From contig DATIHQ010000068.1 in NCBI GenBank assembly GCA_035480535.1, positions 1 through 30,377 on the forward strand: a stretch of 30,377 nucleotides of DNA. Reading direction: 5' to 3'. Position numbers and translations under genes: made by a program. This document shows positions 1 through 8,095 of this stretch, one piece after another. This DNA is from DATIHQ01 sp035480535. Lineage in GTDB: Bacteria; Chlamydiota; Chlamydiia; Chlamydiales; SM23-39. The notes under the pieces are model-generated. The model was not told where the DNA came from, made no database searches, and saw nothing but the letters and a program-made list of their open reading frames with translations. Positions within the stretch are counted from its first letter, which is position 1. Each line of letters opens with the position of its first letter.

Positions 1-538
1 TGAGTTTTTCCCACTTGGGAATCAGGTTCTGGATCACGAAGAATTTTACTTCTTTTTCTATTGGAGTTTCGTCGGGAATAGTCAGAAGGCGAAGAACCCG
101 TTTCTCAGTGATTTCCAGATAATCATTTGCGCAAAAACAAGCTTCCGATGCTTTAGGAAGATCGGTGGCTTGCTGTTTTTGTTGGTTTAAAGAATGAAAA
201 AAAGAAAGTATTTGTTGAACTAGGGAGTCTGTGATGTCGCCGACTTGAATGGGGTTGCAGGGAAGGAAAGAATAGAGGGCTTCGTTGGAATTAGCGGAAG
301 CGTAGAGAGGTTCTGGGATATTTCTAATTCCGATATTCCAGGCATATTTTAAAAAAGAAAACTCTGCATGGAGACGAGGTCTTAGGTCGTTAGGGTGCTG
401 GAAATATTGCTTAAGGACTAATGGGTTTCGATCTTTAAATTCGAGCTTGAATAGGCGATTATTTCCGCCGCCTGAAAGCGGAAAGAAGTGAGTGGGCTTA
501 GGGATCGGGAATGTTCGAGAAAGTTGATTGGGATCCAT
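1..538 (-). CDS. APH/choline-kinase-like phosphotransferase, partial (C-terminus beyond window)
   Basis: Reading leftwards from an ATG at 538, an open frame runs off the window edge, giving 179 residues of an N-terminal lobe. Visible landmarks fit the aminoglycoside phosphotransferase/choline kinase fold: a glycine-rich loop (PLSGGGNNRLFKLEF, about residues 19-33), a candidate ATP-binding lysine in LVLKQYF, and a helix glutamate in HAEFSFLKYA. The catalytic loop would lie beyond the edge, so activity cannot be judged. It starts 7 nt after the HAD gene stop and is the last visible gene of the glycan-type operon. A small-molecule or sugar kinase role is inferred from fold and neighbours; the substrate is unknown. 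Confidence 0.7.
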   Translation of the reverse strand, partial: MDPNQLSRTFPIPKPTHFFPLSGGGNNRLFKLEFKDRNPLVLKQYFQHPNDLRPRLHAEFSFLKYAWNIGIRNIPEPLYASANSNEALYSFLPCNPIQVGDITDSLVQQILSFFHSLNQQKQQATDLPKASEACFCANDYLEITEKRVLRLLTIPDETPIEKEVKFFVIQNLIPKWEKL

Positions 539-545
539 TTTGAGC

Positions 546-1133
546 TCATTTCAAGAGATTGAAGATATCATTCCAGTGAGTTGTATGAGTGTAAGGTCCG
601 TTATGGGGGTAGAGTTTATGAGGATCAAAGAGAATCTTTTGAACATTTTTTGGAAAAGCGGGTTCGCTTAAAACTTCTGGAAGATCGTCGATGAACAGAT
701 CGCATTGCATTTTTGCGATTCGGTTGAGTTTTTCTTCTAAAGTGAGTTCGAAAAAGATCTGAAGTTCGGGATAGAAAAAGGACTGTTTAAGGATCCAGGT
801 GCGAGCGGCTTCATGGAGATCGTAGCGAGGGCCGAGATAAGGGTGTTTAGTTTTATGGCTTATGATGGAGAGTTGGATTTGGTTTTTTCGACAGTGGGAA
901 AAAAAAAGATCGACCGAGGGAAACGGGGAGGCTAAGTCCATCCGAGTTCCATAAACATATCCCTGAAGTTCTGTCCACTCTGGCTCGCGATTGTTTTTGC
1001 GAAAGTAATCGCGGATTTCCGTTTTAGCTGGAGAGAGAGTGGGAGGAATGAGATTTTTCTCAAGGGCAGCTTTATAGAATACATCGTCGTAACAGGCGAT
1101 TGTATTATCAAAATCAATCCCTACTTGAAGCAT
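546..1133 (-). CDS. HAD-superfamily hydrolase-like protein
   Basis: A 195-residue protein with HAD motifs. Motif I is IDFDNT (catalytic Asp8 and Asp10 by family rule), a motif II-like SHKT lies near residue 92, and a C-terminal acidic motif reads FIDDLPE. Members usually remove phosphate from sugars or other metabolites with Mg2+. The ATG overlaps the stop of the upstream dehydrogenase by one base (TAATG), which suggests translational coupling. In this operon it could dephosphorylate a ketose or polyol intermediate made by the transketolase and dehydrogenase. That role is inference; the fold assignment is fairly secure. Confidence 0.75.
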   Translation of the reverse strand: MLQVGIDFDNTIACYDDVFYKAALEKNLIPPTLSPAKTEIRDYFRKNNREPEWTELQGYVYGTRMDLASPFPSVDLFFSHCRKNQIQLSIISHKTKHPYLGPRYDLHEAARTWILKQSFFYPELQIFFELTLEEKLNRIAKMQCDLFIDDLPEVLSEPAFPKNVQKILFDPHKLYPHNGPYTHTTHWNDIFNLLK

Positions 1134-2161
1134 TAGAGACTCATATCAAGCAGAGGTCTTAAAACTTGGCCTGATTCCAGATCTGACAGGGCTTGGTCGA
1201 CCTGATTGAGGCTGTATGTTTTCTGAGTGAATGGGGCTAGGGAAAGATGTCCATAGTTAATGAGATTGCAATAGCGAGGAAAATGGATATCTGGCTGATT
1301 GTCTCCGCCCCAAGTTCCTAAGAGTCTTTTTCCCTGATTGAATTCTTTTGGATCTAGGCTGAGTTGTTGTCCAAAATGGGCATTACCGACAATCACGGCG
1401 GTTCCTCCCTGAGAGCGAACCGATTTAAGCGCTTGGTTCATAGCAATGGGGCTGCCGCTGGCTTCAATCGCAAAATCGAGGGGACCGATTTTTTGAATGG
1501 CAGCGACGGGATCTTCTTTGGATGCGTCGATACAATGGGTGGCTCCCATAGCTTTAGCGGCGGCTAATTTTTGGGGGTTGATGTCGACGGCAATTCGGGG
1601 GACGCAACCCATGAGTTGGGCTCCCAATAGGGCGCAAAGACCGATTCCGCCGCAACCAAATACGGCTAGACTTTCACCTGACTTTGGTTGGGCTGTGTTT
1701 AGAACAACTCCCAAGCCTGTGGGAACTGCGCAGCCGATTAAAGCGGCCTCTTTCATTGGAAAATCGGGAGAAATAGGGGTTAGGCGATTTTCGGAGAGAA
1801 TTGAATGGCGGCTGAAGGTGGTAATGGCCCCTGCATTTACTTTTTTTCCTTTCCAGTCAAAAATCGAACCGGGAACATTAGCTCCGCTGCCCTTCATCCA
1901 GGACAGAATTACAGAATCTCCCGGCTTTACTTTTTCTACTTTGGGTCCTATTTCTAGCACAACGCCGCTCCCCTCATGGCCTAAACAATGGGGAAGATAG
2001 GGATCATGTCCGCGCGATCCACGTACTTCAAGAAGTTGCGTATGGCAGATACCGCTATATTTGATTTCGACAAGGACTTGTCCTGGCTTTAAGGGGGGAA
2101 GCGTTAGCTCGTCGATGACTAGGCGATTTTGTTCAACGAGAATGGCGGCTTGAGTCTGCAT
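1133..2161 (-). CDS. Medium-chain (MDR) alcohol/polyol dehydrogenase lacking the structural-zinc lobe
   Basis: A 342-residue MDR dehydrogenase. Catalytic zinc ligand candidates are Cys39 (GICHTQ), His62-Glu63 (GHEGSG) and Cys144 (IGCAVPTG). The nucleotide-binding loop is FGCGGIGL (about 168-175), followed by an acidic AVDIN strand end that favours NAD(H). The usual four-cysteine structural-zinc loop is absent, and MKGSGANVPGS stands in its place near residues 89-99. The start overlaps the C-terminal transketolase gene by 29 nt and has a GAGA-type Shine-Dalgarno 7 nt upstream. Related dehydrogenases are, from memory, common in surface-polysaccharide loci. An oxidoreductase of a sugar, polyol or sugar phosphate is likely; the substrate is unknown. 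Confidence 0.85.
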   Translation of the reverse strand: MQTQAAILVEQNRLVIDELTLPPLKPGQVLVEIKYSGICHTQLLEVRGSRGHDPYLPHCLGHEGSGVVLEIGPKVEKVKPGDSVILSWMKGSGANVPGSIFDWKGKKVNAGAITTFSRHSILSENRLTPISPDFPMKEAALIGCAVPTGLGVVLNTAQPKSGESLAVFGCGGIGLCALLGAQLMGCVPRIAVDINPQKLAAAKAMGATHCIDASKEDPVAAIQKIGPLDFAIEASGSPIAMNQALKSVRSQGGTAVIVGNAHFGQQLSLDPKEFNQGKRLLGTWGGDNQPDIHFPRYCNLINYGHLSLAPFTQKTYSLNQVDQALSDLESGQVLRPLLDMSL

Positions 2162-3080
2162 AGGATATCTCTTTTAATATTTTTTGAGTAATGGGGATGG
2201 GTTCCAATCCATATTGGTTTCGAAGATATTTCTGCGATCCAACAGGATGGGGAAAATAATCTGGGGTGCCGAATCGAAGGAGGCGAATCTGCTGTTGATA
2301 ATTATCTATAATCCATTCTGCTAAGGAGGAGCCTAGGCCGCCGATTAGACTGTGTTCTTCTAGGCTAATCCAATGAGAAAATCGCTTTGAGAGAGAAGTG
2401 AGGAGTTCTTTGTCCAGTGGCTTCACTGTATGAAAAGAGATCACTTCAGCGGAAAGATTTTCAGTTTGAAGTTGCTTGGCCGTCTCCAATGCTGTCGGAA
2501 GCATGTTCCCAGTAGCTAGAATGCAGAGATCGCTTCCAGATTGAAGAGTGAATCCTTTTCCAATTTCTAGAGGAGGAGGTTCTGCGTGGATGACTGGCTC
2601 GCCTGTTTTTCCGATGCGCATGTACATCGGGTGTTGATGGGCAATAGAACATCTTAAGAGGCTCCGTAGTTCCATCGCATCGCCGGGACAGAGGACAGAC
2701 ATATTTGGGAGGCTTCTCAGAAAAGAAATATCTTCGCAGGAATGATGAGTACATCCCAAGGAAGCATAAGAAAGGCCCGCTCCAGTTCCTACAACAAGAA
2801 CAGGAACATCGTGATAGCAAATGTCATCTCTGATCTGTTCTAGGCATCGGGTTGTATTGAAGGGAGTAATTGTATAAGTAATTGGGCGGAGTCCGCACAT
2901 AGCCAAACCCGCTGCCATGCTTGCCATATTCGCTTCTGCGACGCCGCAGTTGAAAAATCGAGTGGGGAATTTTGCCTTGAACTTATCGAAGAGACGGTTC
3001 CCAATATCGCCGGAAAGAAGAACAATTCGAGAATCGATTTCCGCTAGCTGGGTGATTTCGTCAGCAAACGCATTTCTCAT
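2133..3080 (-). CDS. Transketolase-like protein, C-terminal half (split transketolase subunit)
   Basis: A 315-residue protein equal to the pyrimidine-binding and C-terminal domains of transketolase. The GVAEANMASMAAGLA segment (about residues 46-60) carries the glutamate that activates thiamine diphosphate in this family. A conserved histidine region (GCTHHSCEDI) and a C-terminal Rossmann-like domain with ILATGNM follow. It overlaps the N-terminal subunit gene by 4 nt (ATGA), the typical arrangement for an obligate heteromer. Two-gene transketolases move a two-carbon ketol unit between sugar phosphates, often in specialised pathways. Here they sit with a dehydrogenase, a HAD protein and an APH-type kinase, so a dedicated sugar-precursor role is inferred. 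Confidence 0.88.
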   Translation of the reverse strand: MRNAFADEITQLAEIDSRIVLLSGDIGNRLFDKFKAKFPTRFFNCGVAEANMASMAAGLAMCGLRPITYTITPFNTTRCLEQIRDDICYHDVPVLVVGTGAGLSYASLGCTHHSCEDISFLRSLPNMSVLCPGDAMELRSLLRCSIAHQHPMYMRIGKTGEPVIHAEPPPLEIGKGFTLQSGSDLCILATGNMLPTALETAKQLQTENLSAEVISFHTVKPLDKELLTSLSKRFSHWISLEEHSLIGGLGSSLAEWIIDNYQQQIRLLRFGTPDYFPHPVGSQKYLRNQYGLEPIPITQKILKEISYADSSRHSR

Positions 3081-3895
3081 GAAACAAGTCCAAGTTCTTG
3101 TTTGGCTTTAAGTAGGTCTTCATCTGTGGGAATTCGGTAATGCCAATTATTATCATTTTCCATGAAAGAAATCCCTTTGCCTTTGATTGTGTGCGCAATG
3201 ATCGCCGTAGGTTTTTCAGGATTTTCAGGGATTTTTGAGAAGACCTCGAGAATTTCTTCAAAACTGTTTCCGTTTATTTCATAGGCTTGCCAACCGAAAG
3301 AGGCCCATTTTTCTTTCAAAGGAGAAAGTTTCATGATCTCCTCACTTCTTCCCGTTGCCTGCCATTTGTTAAAGTCTACAATCGCGATTAAGTTGTGTAA
3401 CTTATGGATTGGGGCAAAAAGAGCTGCTTCCCAAACAGACCCCTCATTGCACTCCCCATCGCTTAATAAAACCATCACTCGATAAGATTGATTTTGGATT
3501 TTTGCAGCTAAAGCATGCCCAATCCCAATGGATAAGCCATGTCCTAAAGAACCGGTTGCGATTTCAACACCAGAAATGCAATGAGGAGTTGGATGTTCTG
3601 GAAGAGAACCTCCATCCCGATTAAAAGTTTTTAAGAGTTCAGCGGGGAAAAATTCTTTTTTAGCCAAAATGGCATAGAGGGTGCTGATCGCATGTCCTTT
3701 GCTGAGGAAAAAACGATCTCGTAAAGGAGAGGAAACGGTTTGAGGAGAGATGTTTAAGAAATGGAAGTAAGCGGCAACGATGAGATCGACACAGGAAAGA
3801 GAGGAGCCAAGATGGGGTGCTTTTCCAATTCGAGACATTTCAATGATGTCGTAACGAATTTCTTTCGCTAATTTTTTTAGAACATCAAGCGACAT
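3077..3895 (-). CDS. Transketolase-like protein, N-terminal half (thiamine diphosphate-binding subunit)
   Basis: A 272-residue protein equal to the diphosphate-binding domain of transketolase. The ThDP/metal motif starts at LSDGECNEGSVWEAA and ends at the IVDFNKWQ asparagine. APHLGSSLSCVDL near the N-terminus matches the family's substrate and cofactor histidine region. The ATG at 3895 has an AAGGA Shine-Dalgarno 7 nt upstream. It is followed with a 4-nt overlap by the C-terminal half, so the two products probably form one active site. SDGE in place of the common GDGE is a mild deviation. Whether this pair replaces or supplements a full-length metabolic transketolase cannot be seen here. Confidence 0.88.
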   Translation of the reverse strand: MSLDVLKKLAKEIRYDIIEMSRIGKAPHLGSSLSCVDLIVAAYFHFLNISPQTVSSPLRDRFFLSKGHAISTLYAILAKKEFFPAELLKTFNRDGGSLPEHPTPHCISGVEIATGSLGHGLSIGIGHALAAKIQNQSYRVMVLLSDGECNEGSVWEAALFAPIHKLHNLIAIVDFNKWQATGRSEEIMKLSPLKEKWASFGWQAYEINGNSFEEILEVFSKIPENPEKPTAIIAHTIKGKGISFMENDNNWHYRIPTDEDLLKAKQELGLVS

Positions 3896-3963
3896 ACTTT
3901 TTCCTTCGGCCGAGATCCTACCTGAGGGGAAATTAATAAATCAAAAGAAAAATTTCTGAGGAT

Positions 3964-5310
3964 TTAGAGGGAAGGTACGCCAATGAAATTAGTGTATTTG
4001 TCTTTAATGTAATTGGCATAGCCAACGCAGATACCAGTATGTAGCCAAATATAAGGGCGCATGATGGATTGGTTGAATTGGAGGGTAAAAATAACTACAC
4101 ATAATGAAATTGCAAAAGATATTAAATTAAGTTTTTCCTCTTCTGTGATATATTCAATCTTCAGCGCGTCTTTGAACGATTTTATTATTGTGCAAAACAA
4201 GTACACAAATGCAATACCACCCAAAAGACCGAGACTTGCAAGGGTCTCCATTGTTACGTTCGTGGCGGGTACCATGTCTAAGATTAGCGGATCAAGAGGA
4301 TCAACGGTCTCTCCAAAAAGGGATTTCATCATATAAGTTGACGCGCCGCCTAGTCCCACTCCAATAAAAAGATTATCCAAAAAGGCATTCCAGAAATAAA
4401 TAATTCCTTTCCAGCGGATAAAAAAAGAAAAATGTTGTGTTCCAGAATAAAAGAATTTAAGAAAACCTTTCTCGATTAAATTTCTGTTGAGAGCAAATAA
4501 AATAGAAAACAAAATTAAGAATGTAGAGGTGAATTTTAACAACAACTTTTTCATTGAAAAGTTAAATTGTTTAATGAATTTAAAACAGGATAAAATTGCA
4601 AAAATCGTTAGTAATGCGAAGTAAGAGAAAAGGCAGCCTGTAGAAGTGGTAATAAGTAGAAAAAATGTGGGCCAAATTAATTTAGAAAGATTACGATCTA
4701 ATTTTTTTTGTAAAATGAATCTGGAGGTTTCGAACATTGTAAAAGAGGTCAAATACAGAGCAAGATAGGAGGGCTCATAACAAAAGGCTTGGCCTCTAAG
4801 AATACAGTAAAGCCCCTGTTGTGCGCCGGGTAAGTTGATTTCAAAAATGGAAAAGAAAACCTGGCATGCTGCATATATGCCCACCCAATAATAGCTAGTA
4901 AAATAGAGTCGTAATACATAATTCGCATCAAATGTATAGAATAGATTTGTTGTAGATAGAAAGTAGAAAATATAATTAAATATAAAAAAGGCAATAAATC
5001 CTGAGCATGCGAATAGGTTAGTGCTGTTCAGTGCAGAGATGATTAAACTAAGAAGGATAAGTACAAATGCGAAAAATTGATATTTCTTTATTCGTATTTT
5101 CCGGAAAACCAGAAAGAAAATGATGACGGAAATAAATACGAGTATGTTGTTTAGTTTTATTTTAAATATTAAAATCTTGATGTGTAGAAGTTCTGTTGAT
5201 ACTGTGGCGAAGTTAAGGAATAAAAGTAATAAGAAAGGTGTAGTTATGAGGGACGAAACAAATGCATTAAATGATTTAGGTGCAGTCCGAAAATATTGCA
5301 AACTACCCAT
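3964..5310 (-). CDS. O-antigen polymerase/ligase-like polytopic membrane protein (Wzy/WaaL type)
   Basis: A 448-residue, very hydrophobic protein with roughly ten or more predicted membrane segments. A larger loop at about residues 290-350 holds FLDNLFIGVGLGGAS, followed by TLASLGLLGGIAFVYLF, which is the usual signature region of the O-antigen ligase/polymerase (Wzy_C) superfamily. Such inner-membrane enzymes polymerise or transfer undecaprenol-linked glycans on the periplasmic side. The ATG lies 2 nt after the topA stop codon, and 68 nt separate its own stop from the transketolase gene. By eye the gene is strongly AT-rich, about one third G+C, unlike GC-rich topA, which suggests later acquisition. 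Polymerase and ligase cannot be told apart from sequence alone. Confidence 0.78.
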   Translation of the reverse strand: MGSLQYFRTAPKSFNAFVSSLITTPFLLLLFLNFATVSTELLHIKILIFKIKLNNILVFISVIIFFLVFRKIRIKKYQFFAFVLILLSLIISALNSTNLFACSGFIAFFIFNYIFYFLSTTNLFYTFDANYVLRLYFTSYYWVGIYAACQVFFSIFEINLPGAQQGLYCILRGQAFCYEPSYLALYLTSFTMFETSRFILQKKLDRNLSKLIWPTFFLLITTSTGCLFSYFALLTIFAILSCFKFIKQFNFSMKKLLLKFTSTFLILFSILFALNRNLIEKGFLKFFYSGTQHFSFFIRWKGIIYFWNAFLDNLFIGVGLGGASTYMMKSLFGETVDPLDPLILDMVPATNVTMETLASLGLLGGIAFVYLFCTIIKSFKDALKIEYITEEEKLNLISFAISLCVVIFTLQFNQSIMRPYIWLHTGICVGYANYIKDKYTNFIGVPSL

Positions 5311-5312
5311 GA

Positions 5313-7871
5313 CTATTTCTTCAAGTGTTTGTTTAGGATCGAAGAGAGCTTCATCATATCGATTGGCTCTTTAGATCCAAACACTTTTGCGAGGGCGGGA
5401 TCGGGGATGATCTGCCGCTTGTTGGCGGGGTTTTGGAGGTTGTGGGATTTGATGTAGGCCCAGATGGCTTTGGTTACCTCGGGGCGGGAGAGTTCTTTGG
5501 CGTTGAGGAGGGAGGCGAGGGGGGGAGAGAGGCGGTAGGTTGGTTGGTTGATGGCTTTTCTTTTCTTGGCTGGGGGTTTTTCGGGGGAGCCTTTGCCTTT
5601 CTTGGCGAAGCGGCTGGGTTTTTTGACGTAGGCGGTTTTGGGGTGGCTGGCGTCATATTTCTCTTCGAGTTGGTCGAGGGTGGAGACGATGACGTCGCAG
5701 GCGGGGAAGTTAGAGCAGGAGAAGAAGGTTTTGCCAAAGCGGGATTTGCGGGCGGTGAGGTGGCCGTCGCAGCCGATGGCGGGGCAGGCGGGGAGGTCTT
5801 CGGGGCGATAGGTGGTTTCGCCCTTTTTGGGGATGTTGACGATGCCTTTGCAGTCGGGGTAGCGGGAGCAGCCGAGGAAGGGGCCGAAGCGGCCGTGGCG
5901 GAGGGTCATGGGCGATTTGCACTTGGGGCAGGGTTGGGTCCAATTGAAATTGGGGTCGTAGTCAGCTTTGTTGAATTCGAGCGCTTCGAGGGGGGCGGTG
6001 AAGTCGCAGTCGGGGTAGTTAGCGCAGCCATAGAAGTATTTGTTGCGAGACCAGATTTTTTGGAGTTTGTTGCCGCACTTGGGGCAATTGATGTCGGTGA
6101 GGACTTTGGGGACCACGGCTTCTTTTTCGGCTTTCTCGACGAGGGGGATGAAGTCGCGCCAAAAGTCGCGGATGATTTCTTTCCAATTTTTATTGTGCTC
6201 GGCAACTTGTTCGAGCTGGTCTTCCATTTGAGCGGTGAAGGTGACGTCCATGATAGGGGGAAAACTGTGCTCGAGCATTTCGCAGATGACTTTGCCGAGC
6301 TCAGTGGGCTTGAGGGCGCTGTTTTCCTTGACGGTGTAGTCGCGGCTTTGGATTTTATTCATGATGGAGACGTAGGTGGAGGGGCGTCCAATGCCGAGGC
6401 GCTCGAGTTCTTTGACGAGGGAGGCTTCGGTGAAGCGGGGCGGTGGTTTGGTGAACGATTGGGTGGAGAGGACGTCGTTGAGAGAGAGGGGCATGTTGGG
6501 TTCGAGGGGCGGGAGAATTTTGGCGTTCTCATCTTCTTCTTCGGGGGCGCCTTTGTCTTTTTTCTCTTCGTAGGCCGCGAGATAGCCGTTGAATTTGATG
6601 ACGGAGCCGGTGGCGCGAAGGAGGATGTTTTGATTGGTCTCGATGTCGGCTGAAACGGTGTCGTAGATGGCGGGATTCATTTGGGATGCGACGAGGCGGC
6701 GCCAGATGAGGAGATAGAGTTTGTATTGGTCGATGGTGAGGTATTGGCGGATGCGTTCGGGGTCGCGATGAAGGCTTGTGGGGCGGATGGCTTCGTGCGC
6801 TTCTTGGGCCGATTTTTTCGAGGCGTAGATGCGGGGTTGGTCGGGGAGATATTCGGGGCCGAAGTGATCGAGGATGTATTTGCGGGTGCTTGAGAGGGCT
6901 TCAGGGGCGATGCTGACAGAGTCGGTACGCATGTAGGTGATGAGACCTTCTGTGCCATCTGGGCCCATGTCAATCCCCTCGTAGAGGCCTTGGGCGATAT
7001 TCATCGTGCGGGAAACAGAAAAGCCGTAGTGGCGGCTTGCCTCTTGTTGTAGCGTTGAAGTAATGAACGGAGGAACTGGATTCCGCTTCTTCTCTTTTTT
7101 TTCTACAGTGGCGACGCGGTAGGTGGCTTTTTTCAGTTTGGAGACGATTTGGTCGGCGGTTTGTCCATTGGGGATGAGGTAGCATTCTTTATTGCCCGTT
7201 TTTTCCTTCTCAACTTTCAGGCTATCGACTGAATAGATGTGGGCGGCGAAGGGGCGCTCTCCTGTTTTTGCTTCGAGAAGGGTGCTGATGTTCCAGTATT
7301 CAACGGGGGTGAAGGCGTCGATTTCTTTTTCTCGGTCGACGACGAGCTTGAGCGCAACGGACTGGACACGGCCCGCTGAGGAGCCGCTTCGCCCCCGTTT
7401 GACTTTACGAGTGAGAATGGGGGAAATTTTGTAACCCACGATTCGGTCGAGAAGGCGGCGCGCTTGTTGCGCGTGGACCAAATCCATGTCGATATCGCGC
7501 GGGTGATCGAGCGACTCTTGAACGGCGTGTTTTGTGATGGATTGAAAGGCAGTTCGTTTAATTTTAGTGCCTTTAGGAAGAATGGCAGCGATATGCCAGG
7601 CGATGGCTTCCCCTTCTCTGTCTGGATCGGGAGCTAGGTAAACGATGTCCGCTTTCTTGGCGGCCGCCTGGAGCTTGTGAATGACATCCTTTTTGTCGGG
7701 CATGACGACATATTTGGGCTCAAAGTCATGCTCGATATCGATGCCAAATTCTTTTTCAGGGAGATCGCGAATATGGCCGACAGAGGATTCAAAAGAATAT
7801 TGAGGCCCAAGAAATTTTCTAAGGGTCTTGATTTTTGCCGGCGATTCTACAATGACAAGGGCCTTGCCCAT
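5313..7871 (-). CDS. topA: DNA topoisomerase I with C-terminal SWIB domain
   Basis: An 852-residue type IA topoisomerase that relaxes negative supercoils. The Toprim domain is N-terminal (VIVESPAKIKTL; acidic motif DPDREGEA at about 82-89). The catalytic tyrosine is Tyr313 in LITYMRTDS. Three four-cysteine zinc ribbons lie near residues 596-622, 648-674 and 696-725. A basic linker then leads to a SWIB/MDM2-like domain at about 777-852 (YRLSPPLASLL, VTKAIWAYIK). The TopA-SWIB fusion is characteristic of Chlamydiae. A GAGG Shine-Dalgarno lies about 11 nt before the ATG. The coding sequence is GC-rich, which produces long meaningless frames on the opposite strand. Confidence 0.97.
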   Translation of the reverse strand: MGKALVIVESPAKIKTLRKFLGPQYSFESSVGHIRDLPEKEFGIDIEHDFEPKYVVMPDKKDVIHKLQAAAKKADIVYLAPDPDREGEAIAWHIAAILPKGTKIKRTAFQSITKHAVQESLDHPRDIDMDLVHAQQARRLLDRIVGYKISPILTRKVKRGRSGSSAGRVQSVALKLVVDREKEIDAFTPVEYWNISTLLEAKTGERPFAAHIYSVDSLKVEKEKTGNKECYLIPNGQTADQIVSKLKKATYRVATVEKKEKKRNPVPPFITSTLQQEASRHYGFSVSRTMNIAQGLYEGIDMGPDGTEGLITYMRTDSVSIAPEALSSTRKYILDHFGPEYLPDQPRIYASKKSAQEAHEAIRPTSLHRDPERIRQYLTIDQYKLYLLIWRRLVASQMNPAIYDTVSADIETNQNILLRATGSVIKFNGYLAAYEEKKDKGAPEEEDENAKILPPLEPNMPLSLNDVLSTQSFTKPPPRFTEASLVKELERLGIGRPSTYVSIMNKIQSRDYTVKENSALKPTELGKVICEMLEHSFPPIMDVTFTAQMEDQLEQVAEHNKNWKEIIRDFWRDFIPLVEKAEKEAVVPKVLTDINCPKCGNKLQKIWSRNKYFYGCANYPDCDFTAPLEALEFNKADYDPNFNWTQPCPKCKSPMTLRHGRFGPFLGCSRYPDCKGIVNIPKKGETTYRPEDLPACPAIGCDGHLTARKSRFGKTFFSCSNFPACDVIVSTLDQLEEKYDASHPKTAYVKKPSRFAKKGKGSPEKPPAKKRKAINQPTYRLSPPLASLLNAKELSRPEVTKAIWAYIKSHNLQNPANKRQIIPDPALAKVFGSKEPIDMMKLSSILNKHLKK

Positions 7872-7954
7872 ATTTATACCGTCCTCGAAATCGGACAGAT
7901 GGTACCTGATTTGGGTTCAAAGTGCAAATTTTTCGTTTTGGGCTGGCTGCGGCT

Positions 7955-8063
7955 TCGATAAATCGATCCTCCTCGCTCCCCTTGCTTTTCAAGCAATGGT
8001 CTCGCTCGTTCGGACCGCTGCTTTGCAGCTTCGATTTCTCTTTGCCGGAGCTCAGCCATTGAG
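7955..8063 (-). other. Cluster of five short inverted repeats upstream of topA (possible structured leader)
   Basis: The 224-nt gap between divergent topA and the next gene holds five short inverted repeats. They are TCGAT/ATCGA (7955-7966), TTGCTT/AAGCAA with a 3-nt loop (7982-7996), GGTC/GACC (7998-8016), GCTGC/GCAGC with a 3-nt loop (8017-8029) and CTCA/TGAG (8051-8063). On the topA strand they would lie in its 5' leader if transcription starts beyond 8063. A 61-codon frame (7874-8059, minus) also spans them and stops 2 nt before topA, but it has no convincing Shine-Dalgarno. Function is unknown: leader RNA, dispersed repeat and small gene all remain possible. Confidence 0.35.
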
Positions 8064-8095
8064 AAAGATTGTGGATATGGGTCATAATCGCTGAC

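Noticed and set aside
1497..2000. 167-codon frame antisense to the MDR dehydrogenase
   Set aside because: The minus-strand gene carries clear family motifs over the same span; the plus-strand product has none.
5433..6653. 406-codon open frame on the plus strand inside topA
   Set aside because: It is antisense to a fully conserved topoisomerase, is dominated by Gly, Ala, Phe and Val, and has no domain. It arises from the GC-rich codon use of topA.
7874..8059. 61-codon minus-strand frame ending 2 nt before topA
   Set aside because: No Shine-Dalgarno before its ATG, a low-complexity charged product, and overlap with hairpins that better explain the sequence. Kept only as part of the leader observation.
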